Source: Desulfovibrio sp.
Lineage (GTDB): Bacteria > Desulfobacterota > Desulfovibrionia > Desulfovibrionales > Desulfovibrionaceae
Direction: 5' to 3'
Assembly (NCBI GenBank): GCA_031275955.1
Contig: JAISNZ010000229.1
Location: 1-18,022 of the forward strand
Length of the DNA stretch: 18,022 bases
Made by a program: the position numbers and the translations under genes. The notes under the pieces were generated by a model, which was not told where the DNA came from, did not search any database, and saw only the letters and a list, made by a program, of their open reading frames with translations. This document shows, piece by piece, positions 6,859-15,500 of this stretch; positions within the stretch are counted from its first letter, which is position 1, and each line of letters opens with the position of its first letter.

Positions 6859-7989
6859 TCAGATGGAAATCAGGTCATAGCAGGCGCTGCCCAGACCGAT
6901 GGATTCCGCGTAGCTCAGAAGCCATTCTCCGCTGGTATGCTTCCAGGCTCCCTTGAATTTGTCCTCGCCCGGGGCGTGATGACATTTCAGGTGGGAGTTG
7001 ACCAGGCCAGCCTGCTGGTTGACGAGATCGCGGCAGGCCGCATCAAGGGCCACGGGGTCCCAGGAGGCCAGAATGCCTATATCCGGCACCAGGGGGCTGT
7101 CGCTCCAGGCCACGCAGTCACAGTCCGGAGTGATGTTCATCAGGAAGGAGAGAAAACCCACCCGATCCCTTTTTTCTACAATGGCGCCGTAAGCGTATTC
7201 GGCAATGCGCTCAATGAGGGGCTTGAGTTCCGTCCCCCAGTCAATGCTGATGGCCTTGGGTTCGCAGACGGTGAGGCACTCGCCGCAACCCACGCATTTG
7301 TCCTTGTCAATGGATGCGGCCCGCCTGGAGCCGCGTTTTTCCCAACTGACGGCCTGCTGCGGACAGTTGGCCATGCACATGCCGCAGGCAACGCACCGTT
7401 CCTGCGCCACGGAAAACCCGGAGGAGTGCTGCTCGCATTTGCCCTGGGAAGGGGAGCAGCCCATGGCCAGATTTTTGATGGCCCCGCCAAAGCCGGCCAT
7501 TTCGTGTCCCTTGAAGTGGGAAAGAACCATCATGCTGTGGGCGTCGTTAACGGCGCCGGCTATCTTGACTTCCTGAAAGTGCTTCTTGCCGATGAACACC
7601 GGGGAAAAACTCCCTCCGCTCAGGCCGTCGGCGATGATGATGGGCGCGCCCACCGTGGCGTAGGAAAACCCGTGTTCCATGGCCGTGCGCAGGTGATCCA
7701 CGGCGTTGTGGCGGGTCCCGTTATACAGCGTATTGCTGTCCGTGAGGAAGGGCTTGGCCCCTGAAGCCTTCAGCAGATCAACCACGGCGCGGACAAAGAC
7801 AGGGTTGATAAAGGTGTCGTTGCCGCGCTCCCCGAAGTGCAGCTTGACGGCGGTCAGGGCGTCCTTGCGCGCTATCCCGGCAAAGCCGGCGGCAGCGAAA
7901 AGGGCCTCAATCTTTTTGATTTTGCTTTCCTTTGGTTTCCGGGCGCGGAAACCGGCAAAATAAACAGGAACTTTCTTTGCGTCGGACAT
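6859..7989 (-). CDS. DUF362 domain protein with two 4Fe-4S clusters
   Basis: This 376-residue protein combines a DUF362 domain with an inserted bacterial ferredoxin-type module. Cluster-binding cysteines are plain: C199-x2-C202-x2-C205-x3-C209-P and C232-x2-C235-x2-C238-x3-C242. The DUF362 parts include VKLHFGERGNDTFINP (about 48-63), LTDSNTLYNGTRHNA (82-96), LSHFKGHEMAGFGGAIKNLAMGC (156-178) and, after the clusters, DIGILASWDPVALDAAC (303-319). No signal peptide is seen, so it is probably cytoplasmic. Members of this family are frequent in anaerobes and are presumed electron-transfer or Fe-S proteins; no reaction is established. The ATG at 7989, giving MSDAKKVPVYFAGF, was preferred to 8112 because GGAGG lies just upstream and the upstream residues look non-coding. 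It is transcribed divergently from the gene at 8111. Confidence 0.9.
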   Translation of the reverse strand: MSDAKKVPVYFAGFRARKPKESKIKKIEALFAAAGFAGIARKDALTAVKLHFGERGNDTFINPVFVRAVVDLLKASGAKPFLTDSNTLYNGTRHNAVDHLRTAMEHGFSYATVGAPIIIADGLSGGSFSPVFIGKKHFQEVKIAGAVNDAHSMMVLSHFKGHEMAGFGGAIKNLAMGCSPSQGKCEQHSSGFSVAQERCVACGMCMANCPQQAVSWEKRGSRRAASIDKDKCVGCGECLTVCEPKAISIDWGTELKPLIERIAEYAYGAIVEKRDRVGFLSFLMNITPDCDCVAWSDSPLVPDIGILASWDPVALDAACRDLVNQQAGLVNSHLKCHHAPGEDKFKGAWKHTSGEWLLSYAESIGLGSACYDLISI

Positions 7990-8036
7990 GATTCCTCCAG
8001 GGAACAAAAAACGGGAAAAAGGCAGGACAAACCGGC

Positions 8037-8065
8037 TTGCCTGCCGGAGGTAAGCGACATACAGT
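8037..8065 (+). promoter_or_regulatory. candidate promoter for the helical-repeat gene
   Basis: TTGCCT (8037-8042), a 17-base spacer and TACAGT (8060-8065) match the sigma70 consensus at 4 of 6 positions each, in the 121-base divergent intergenic region. Small inverted repeats overlap it: CCGGC/GCCGG around 8032-8047, and GCGAC/GTCGC around 8054-8071. The latter could be an operator. No binding protein can be named. Confidence 0.3.
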
Positions 8066-8110
8066 GGTCGCCGGACAGAATGCCACTCCAGGCAATATGC
8101 AGCAAGACGC

Positions 8111-8890
8111 ATGAAAAAGGCAAGAATAAAAAGCCTACTGCTTCCGATCCTCCTTGTTCTGGCCGCCCTGGCCGCGGGAACTTGGGGCCTCTTCGGCTCT
8201 CATCTCTTTTCCCGGGGAAGCGGCGATTCCCCGGAAGATCGCTTCCTGCGGGCCGTCTACCTTCTGCAGCGCCTGGGAGGGCCGGCAACGGAAGAAACCC
8301 TGCCCATTCCCCGGCGCATCCGCATCTCCGACGCCGCGGAGAGCCTTGCCCACCACCCGGATACCATCTTCGTCCTGCGCACCCTGGCCAACGATCTGAC
8401 GGCCCTTGCGACGGAAGGCATGGAACAGGCCGTGCTCTTTGAAGCCTACGCCCGGATCGCTCTCGGCGAAACGCGCGCCGCGGGAGATCTCCTGACCCGC
8501 TATGTCGCGGAACAACCCTATGAGGAACGGCACTATGCCAGGCTCTGTTCCCTGCTGGAGGAAACGGGGAATTACCAGGACCTGTTGCTGATTTCCCTGG
8601 AATGGCGGGATCGCGACCCGGTCTGCCGGGAAAACCGCCTGATCTTCACCTGGCTGGCCCTGTGCCGGACAGGACGCTTTCCGGAGGCTGTCCGAATCCT
8701 CAAGCGCGAGGGGGCCTGCCTCGACTGGCGGCGGTACCTGTATGCCGCCAGGGTTTCCCTGGCGACAGGCCGGACGGAGGAAACCAACCGCCTGCGCGCC
8801 CTGGCGCAAGACAGCGCGGGCGCCCGCCCCGAAGCCGTCGAGGCTTTGTGGCAGCGCCTGCTGCAACTGGACCTGCCGGCTTCCCCGTAG
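8111..8890 (+). CDS. membrane-anchored tetratricopeptide-like protein, function unknown
   Basis: This 259-residue protein has a basic N-terminus (MKKARIK) followed by one hydrophobic helix (about 8-28), probably an uncleaved inner-membrane anchor. The rest is helical and Leu/Ala/Arg-rich. From about 85 on it reads like TPR or TPR-like helix pairs: ALFEAYARIALGETRAA-type, EERHYARLCSLLEETGNYQD, and LIFTWLALCRTGRFPEAVRIL. These suggest a periplasm-facing protein-interaction scaffold. I cannot name the family. The ATG at 8111 has only a weak purine-rich stretch upstream (AGCAAGA). It is divergent from the DUF362 gene and lies 155 bases before the histidine kinase on the same strand, so a shared function with that sensor is possible but unproven. 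Confidence 0.75.
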   Translation: MKKARIKSLLLPILLVLAALAAGTWGLFGSHLFSRGSGDSPEDRFLRAVYLLQRLGGPATEETLPIPRRIRISDAAESLAHHPDTIFVLRTLANDLTALATEGMEQAVLFEAYARIALGETRAAGDLLTRYVAEQPYEERHYARLCSLLEETGNYQDLLLISLEWRDRDPVCRENRLIFTWLALCRTGRFPEAVRILKREGACLDWRRYLYAARVSLATGRTEETNRLRALAQDSAGARPEAVEALWQRLLQLDLPASP

Positions 8891-8913
8891 ACAGGAAAAT
8901 TCCGCTGGATCTT

Positions 8914-8937
8914 TTTGAGGGGGCGTGCCCCCTCAAA
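8914..8937 (+). repeat. perfect GC-rich hairpin, REP-like
   Basis: TTTGAGGGGG (8914-8923) and CCCCCTCAAA (8928-8937) form a 10-base perfect stem with a CGTG loop, 23 bases after the stop at 8890. It is followed by CTCCCCC rather than T-runs. Together with the C-rich stretch to about 8980 it resembles an intergenic repeat element more than a terminator. It could still end or stabilise the 3' end of the upstream transcript. Confidence 0.45.
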
Positions 8938-9045
8938 CTCCCCCGGCAGGGACCTGTTGCCCCCGCACCCCCATAAGCCCGGCGGGGGATCCGTGGGGAA
9001 CTCATTTCCCGGCAGGGAAACCCTCTTGGCAAGAAAGGCGCATCC

Positions 9046-11970
9046 GTGCTAGAGGAAATGCCGGTACCCGGGGATGTTTTTGGGGGGGAGGTTTTTGTGT
9101 CCGCGCTCCTAGCGGCCCTGGCCGTCGCCGTTCTCATCCTGCTCCTGCGGCCGCCGCGCCGCTGCCAAGCCAAAAGTCCCCAGGAGCCGGAGCAGGAATC
9201 CACCTGCCCGGCCCTTGCCGGGATCGCCCTGACCCTTTTTTCCCCCGAGGGAAACCTTGCCGAGGACACAGGGCGCGCCCTGCGTCTCCTGCGCGAAACC
9301 AGCGGGGCGGACCTCGTGGATCTCTGGCAAAACAGCGCCAGCGCCGAAGGGGTCGTTACCGCCCTCCTCTGCCGCCAGACCGCCGCCGGCGCCGCCTGTG
9401 GCGGCGATCCCGGGGCCGTCTTCCCCCTGGAGCAGATCCTGCCCGTCTGGTCCTCCTCTCTGGCGGCCGGCCTCAGCGTGGACAGCGCGGCGCGGGCGCC
9501 GACGGGGGCGGAAAGGGACTTTCTGCTCAAAGACGGCCTGAACACGGCCCTGCTGGCGCCCATCCTTTTTCAAAACAGCTTTTGGGGCTTCCTGCGCATC
9601 GGCAGCCAAAAAGAACGCCCTCCCCGGCTTGCGGAGGAAGACGCCCTGGCCCGTTCCGCGGGCGCGATCCTGGCCGCCGCCCTTCATTGGCGCCAGACCT
9701 TTGAGGCCATCGGCAGATCGGAGGAACGCCTCCGGGATGCCGTCACGGCCTCGGGCGAAATCATCTGGGAAGTGGACGAGCGGGGCGGCTTTACCTATAT
9801 CTCCGCGCAGGTGCGGGATCTGACCGGCTATCCGCCCGAAAATTTTCTGGGCAGGCGCTGGGAGGATTTTCTCCCCGGAAACCAGCGACATGAGCCCACG
9901 AACTGCATGTTTCAGGCTGGTTTCGGCTCGGGGACCTTCCACGGCATGGAACATTGCCTGCTTGCAAGGAACGGCAAGACTATCTGGCTGCAAAGCTCGG
10001 GCAGAATCCGTTTCAGCCCCGGCGGCATCGCCGGTCTTTACGGCCTCAGCCAGGACGTCACCAGCGCCAGGCTCAACGCGACAACCCTGACCGCCACCCT
10101 GAAAGAACTGGCCTATACCAACGCCGAACAGGAAGAATCCGTTCGCCGCGCCCACATCCTGGCGGAAAAGGCCGAGGCGGCCAACCAGGCCAAAAATGAA
10201 TTCCTGGCCAACATCAGCCACGAAATCCGCACCCCCCTCACCGCCATCATCGGTCTCAGCTACCTGCTGCAAAAGACCGAACTCAGCCCGAAACAGGCCG
10301 GCCATCTGGACAAGATCTATAAAGCCGGACTGTCTCTCCAGGAAAAAATCAACAACATCATGGACTACTCCAGCCTGGAGTCGCAAAAACTCCGCATCCA
10401 CCGGGAACCCTGCTCCCTGGAAGCCATCCTGGAAGGTCTGGCCCAGGCCTTCGGACCCAAAGCCGAGGATCGGGAAATCGGCCTGACCCTCATCCTGCGC
10501 CCGGAGGTTCCCCTTCATTATCTGGGCGACGGGGCGCGGCTGGGACAAGTGCTGCATAACCTCATGGATAACGCCGTCAAATTCACGTCAAAGGGCGGCG
10601 TGGCGCTCCATGTTTACCTGGAGCGCCGGGAAGGCTCCCTGGCCTACCTGCGCTTTCTCCTCGTGGATACCGGCAGCGGCATGACCCGGGAACAGCAGGA
10701 AAGGCTCTTTCTCTCCTTCTCCCAGGACGATTCCTCCCCCAGCCGCAGATACAGCGGGACCAGCCTGGGATTGGCCGTTTCCAAACGCATCCTGGAACTG
10801 GCCGGCGGTTCCCTGCAACTGGAAAGCTCTCCGGACAGGGGAACCCGCGTCACCATCCGCATTTCCCTGGAGGTTGACCCCAACGCCCCGCCGAAGGAAG
10901 AAAAGCCGGCCATCCCTCCCGTAACGGTTCTGCTCCTCCTGGGCGAGGAACTGGGCCGTAAATCCCTCTCCGGTTTTCTTCAGGACCTGGGATGCGCGGT
11001 CCACGAATATACGGACCCGGCGGATTTCCGGGAATCTCTCCACAAACTGCCGGCCCTTGCCGCTTCGCGCCTCCTCCTTCTGGATCAGCCCCTCCCGCCG
11101 GAAGATATCCGGACGCTGCTGGAAGACAGGGGCGAACCCGGAGGAAAGCTCTTCATTCTCCACATCCTGCCGGCCGCCGGAGGGGAGATTCCCGCTTTCC
11201 CCCTCAGCGGCATCGGCATCCTGCGCCGTCCCCTGACCTCCTTCGCCGTGCAGAGGGCGCTTGCCGCCCTTCTGGCGGAAAAACCGCCCATCCTCGCCGA
11301 GGCACCGCCCGCGGGCGCCGCCGGGACGCAAAGCGCCGGGGACGCCGCCGGGGCCAGCCTGAACCTGGAAGAAGCCCTGCAAAACCTGGGGGGGGATCAG
11401 AATCTTTTCCAGGCCGCCCTGAGCCAGTTCTACCAGAACCATAACCAGGCCGAAGCCGAAATCCTGAACCTCCTGGTCAACGATGACCGGGATGAGGCTG
11501 TCCGGCGGCTGCAGGACATCCAGCGCCAGGCCGCTGGCATCGGCGCGAAGCGGCTGGTGGAGCACGCCGTGGTCCTGGCGCAGCGTCTCGCGGACAACCC
11601 TGGTTGGAAAGAAAATATCCTCCTGACGGCCTTCCTGACGGAATTCGCCATCGTCCTCAGCCAGGTGCGGAATCTTCTGCCTCCCCAGGACAGCGGGGGA
11701 GAGGAACCCCCTAAGAACGACCTTGCCCTGCGCGACAACCTGCGCAGCCTCAACGCCCTCCTCCGGGACGACGACGCCTTCGCCTGCACCCTCTTCCCCA
11801 CCCTGGCCCCCGCCCTGGAAAAGGTGGATTTCTACAAGACGAGAGCCGCCGCCAAGGCCCTGGCCGTCTTCGACCTCGCGGGCGCCCTGGAGATTCTCAG
11901 CCCTCTGGAAGAGATCCTGGATCGCCGGACGCAGCCCCGGCCGGAAGGGCAAACCCCACCCGCGCCCTGA
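9046..11970 (+). CDS. membrane hybrid histidine kinase with degenerate receiver and Hpt
   Basis: This is a 974-residue sensor kinase. One transmembrane helix (about 15-36) is followed by a GAF-like region (about 60-215), a PAS domain (about 226-340), a short coiled linker, and a HisKA domain with His392 in NISHEIRTPL. The HATPase domain has N-box HNLMDNAVKF 504-513, G1 DTGSGM 541-546 and G2 GTSLGL 571-576. A receiver-like domain follows (about 625-743). It keeps Asp680 (LLLLDQPLP) but has GE instead of the acidic pair near its start and Arg728 in place of the conserved Lys. An Hpt-like bundle (about 771-880) has IGA at 832-834, but Gln823 sits where the phosphorylatable His belongs. A helical tail ends the protein. 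The GTG at 9046 is preferred because AAAGG lies 7 bases upstream. The kinase core looks active; the output modules look regulatory or dead. The ligand is unknown. Confidence 0.9.
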   Translation: MLEEMPVPGDVFGGEVFVSALLAALAVAVLILLLRPPRRCQAKSPQEPEQESTCPALAGIALTLFSPEGNLAEDTGRALRLLRETSGADLVDLWQNSASAEGVVTALLCRQTAAGAACGGDPGAVFPLEQILPVWSSSLAAGLSVDSAARAPTGAERDFLLKDGLNTALLAPILFQNSFWGFLRIGSQKERPPRLAEEDALARSAGAILAAALHWRQTFEAIGRSEERLRDAVTASGEIIWEVDERGGFTYISAQVRDLTGYPPENFLGRRWEDFLPGNQRHEPTNCMFQAGFGSGTFHGMEHCLLARNGKTIWLQSSGRIRFSPGGIAGLYGLSQDVTSARLNATTLTATLKELAYTNAEQEESVRRAHILAEKAEAANQAKNEFLANISHEIRTPLTAIIGLSYLLQKTELSPKQAGHLDKIYKAGLSLQEKINNIMDYSSLESQKLRIHREPCSLEAILEGLAQAFGPKAEDREIGLTLILRPEVPLHYLGDGARLGQVLHNLMDNAVKFTSKGGVALHVYLERREGSLAYLRFLLVDTGSGMTREQQERLFLSFSQDDSSPSRRYSGTSLGLAVSKRILELAGGSLQLESSPDRGTRVTIRISLEVDPNAPPKEEKPAIPPVTVLLLLGEELGRKSLSGFLQDLGCAVHEYTDPADFRESLHKLPALAASRLLLLDQPLPPEDIRTLLEDRGEPGGKLFILHILPAAGGEIPAFPLSGIGILRRPLTSFAVQRALAALLAEKPPILAEAPPAGAAGTQSAGDAAGASLNLEEALQNLGGDQNLFQAALSQFYQNHNQAEAEILNLLVNDDRDEAVRRLQDIQRQAAGIGAKRLVEHAVVLAQRLADNPGWKENILLTAFLTEFAIVLSQVRNLLPPQDSGGEEPPKNDLALRDNLRSLNALLRDDDAFACTLFPTLAPALEKVDFYKTRAAAKALAVFDLAGALEILSPLEEILDRRTQPRPEGQTPPAP

Positions 11971-12277
<307 letters not shown>

Positions 12278-12334
12278 TAACACCGCCGTATAACGCGCCT
12301 CTTTCCAAGAGCGGCGCGGTTTCGGCATTTAAGC

Positions 12335-12370
12335 ACGGCTCTGTTTCCTTCGGGAGACAGGGCCGTTTTC
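12335..12370 (+). terminator. intrinsic terminator with UUCG tetraloop
   Basis: Left arm 12335-12348 (ACGGCTCTGTTTCC) pairs with 12353-12366 over 14 positions, with two G-U pairs, around a TTCG tetraloop; three further Ts follow the stem directly. It is oriented for plus-strand transcripts. It would end transcripts from the hybrid kinase or from an unidentified promoter near the AC repeat, before the PAS kinase gene at 12570. Confidence 0.75.
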
Positions 12371-12483
12371 GTATTCCGTTTCCTTTATGCAGAAGAGACG
12401 AAGGAAGCGGGGAAGCATGATTCTCAGACGTATCTGGAGAGAGACGGCCGCATCGGCAAAACAGCGCAAAGAAAAACAGGGAA

Positions 12484-12517
12484 GGGAACGATGGGTTGGG
12501 GCATCGCTCTCGTTCCC
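12484..12517 (+). other. hairpin in the leader of the PAS kinase gene
   Basis: GGGAACGA (12484-12491) and TCGTTCCC (12510-12517) form a perfect 8-base stem, with GATG/CATC able to pair inside the loop. It ends about 50 bases before the start codon, so it could affect the leader of the kinase mRNA. The open frame continues upstream through it to 12387, but the residues encoded there are Arg/Lys-rich and look non-coding. Confidence 0.35.
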
Positions 12518-12569
12518 GCCCATGCAGTTGAAGAGTAACTATTCGTCCATATTTGAGGAGAATTTCTCT

Positions 12570-15500
12570 ATGGATACTTATTCAAGGCAGGAAGGGGAGA
12601 ATAGTGAAAGTCTTTTGACAGTACCCGATACCAATGCGAATTCAGAACAAAACTACATACATGCAAATATTGATATAAATACTATTTCTTACAATATAGA
12701 GTACTATACAAGACTGCTACTGAAAAATTCTCCAAACAGTGTTATCCTGCTGGACAGGGAAGGATATATTGTCGCCTGTAGTGACGCATTTTTACTTCTT
12801 CTCCGGTTGAAAAACCATGATCAGCTTAAAGGCCGTCACCTAAAGACACTCAATCGATTTTGGAATGACGCTGGAATGATCGAAGCGGTGGAAGATTTTT
12901 TCCGAGAAATTCGAGGGACCGGAAACTCCAGAGAAAGGTATGTCAGCCTGAATTTTTCAGGCCAGGGCCAAAAAATCCCGTATAGGGTTCAGTTCATCTC
13001 TCTTCTGGACGACGATGGAATATTTGAAGGCACGCAGGTAATGATTCAGGATATGTCCGAATGGTCGCACGACGAGACCGAAGGACGGACGCATGCCGTG
13101 CTGGAATCCATGCCTTTTGCCTGCATTCTTTGGGATGAGGATCTCAATGCCATCGCTTGCAACATGAAAACCGTCGAGTTGTACGAGTGCCGCAGCAAGA
13201 ATGATTTTCTCGACAACTTTTTTGATTTATCACCGCCCTATCAACCGGACGGTACTGAAAGCCTAACAGCGGCGAAAAACCGCTTGCGCGCGTCCCTTAA
13301 ATACGGGCGTAGCATCTTCGAGTGGGAACATCGTACAAAAAACGGAAAGCCGCTGCCGGTAGAGGTGCACCTGCTGCGCACAGAATGGGACTCACGCAGC
13401 CGCATCATAGCGTATATCTATGATATGCGGGACCTAAAGGCAAAGGAGAGCCTGCTGCAGGAAGCCAATGAACGCGCGACCCTCATCATGAACGCCACTC
13501 CCGTGGCTTGTTCTCTTTGGGATGAGCGAGGCAACCTGCTTGATTGCAATCGTGAGGCCCTCCATTTGTATGATTTTACCGAGAAACCCGACGATTTCGG
13601 CCGCACATCTTTTTTAAAACTTGTGCCGATACGCCAGCCCTCCGGACAACGCAGCCTCGACCTGCTGCAAGAGGTTTTTCAGGATGTGCTCAAAAACGGG
13701 TACACTCGTTTCTATTGGAAATGCCATGCGAGGACCGGCGATCTTATACCGTTGGAAACAACGCTTGTGCGCATTCCCTGGAAGAACGAATACCGGATAC
13801 TGGCCTATTCCACCAACATAAGTAAACTGTTGCGACTTGAAGACAAGGCGGAAGCACGCATGAGGCGCCTGCTGAACGAGATGCCGCTGGCCTGTACTCT
13901 GCGGGATGAAAACAACAAGATTATCGACTGCAATTTGGCAGCCATGCGCATGTTCGGAGTGTTAAAAAAATCCGAATTCATGGATAATTTCGATTCTTTT
14001 CTCCCTGAATTGCAACCTGATGGTAGCCCCAGCCAGGAAAGGGTACAGCAACTGATTCTTTTCACTCTCGAAAAAGGATATTACAGGGGCGAGTGGATGT
14101 ACCGCAGGAGTAATGGCCAACATCTGCCTGTGGACTTAACTTTTGTGCGGATAGATTTCCGACATGGTGCCTGCATTGCCGCCTATGCCCGCGATTTGCG
14201 CGAATCCAAGGCCATAGAACAAAAAATCAATGCAACGAATGAACGTGTGCGCACTATGCTGGATGCTCTTCCAATAGCCTGCGTCTTTCTGGATGAGGAC
14301 GGAAATGCCATAGACTGCAATGCGACAGCTCTGGCGCTTTACGGCGTACAGAGCAAGGAGCAATTTATAGAACGTTTTTCTGATTTTTTTCCGAAATATC
14401 AGCCTGGGGGTAAGGAAAGCCTGTCGGAAAAATTAAGAGTTATCCAGTATGCATTTAAAAATGGAAGTACGCAGTTTGACTGGCTGCACCTGACCGCATC
14501 CGGGGAAGAACTGCCCGTATCAATAATTCTGGTTCACGTCAGATGGAACGACCAGAACTGCATCGCCGCCTATGTCACGGATATGCGCGAAACCAAGCGC
14601 AATGAAGAGAAAAGACTTGAGGCGGACAGACAGCGCCGTGAACTGGCAATAGAGACGTTGAAGGCGAATGCTGCCTCGGAAGCCAAGACCAAATTCCTGG
14701 CCACCATGAGCCATGAAATACGCACTCCCATGCACGCCATCATCGGGATGAGCGACCTGATCCGCACGGACAATCTTGATGCAAAGCAACTGAGCAATAT
14801 CAGCGATATAAAAAAGATGTCCAAAGCCCTTCTGGAGATCATCAACGATATCCTCGATTTCTCGAAGATTGAGGCCGGCAAGATGGAGCTGTCCCCAATC
14901 CATTTCAACCTGCGGGATATGTGCGACAACCTCTGTTCCATGTGTCGCGTTATGGCTGCGACGAAGGATCTCAAGTTCAAATATTCTTTTGCGGAGGACG
15001 TCCAGCAGGTGGTCTACGGTGATGAAATCCGCATCCGCCAGGTGGTGCTGAATCTCCTGAACAACGCCATCAAATACACCAAAGAAGGCCATGTGCAGTT
15101 CGCTATGGACGTTGCGGAAGATGGCGACAGTCGTTTCACTTTGTTCACTGTAAAGGATACCGGGATTGGGATAAAAAAGGAGAACTTCTCCAAGCTCTAC
15201 GACACGTTCGCCCAGTTCGATCGCGAGACCAACCGTGGCACTGCGGGAACAGGCCTGGGGCTGACGATAACCAAAAACCTTGTGACGATGATGGGCGGAA
15301 AGATAGAAGTGGAGAGCGAATACGGAAAAGGCACCGTATTCAGGGTTCTGTTGCCCCTCAGGGAGGGGGACCCGGATCAGGTGAAAAGGTCTTTCGAACG
15401 CAATATGGCGATTGCAAAGCGGGACGTCAAAATTCTCGTGGTGGACGACAATAACCTCAACCTTACTGTGGCGCTGGGCTATCTTGCAAAACGGAACATC

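Noticed and set aside
9109..11952. Two long minus-strand open frames opposite the hybrid kinase
   Set aside because: They are mirror frames of a clear histidine kinase and rich in Gly/Gln/Ala with no domain; GC-rich codon bias explains them.
12387..12569. N-terminal extension of the PAS kinase from the ATG at 12387
   Set aside because: The 61 extra residues are Arg/Lys-rich with no PAS or membrane character and cover a leader hairpin; the ATG at 12570 has a good GAGGAG site.
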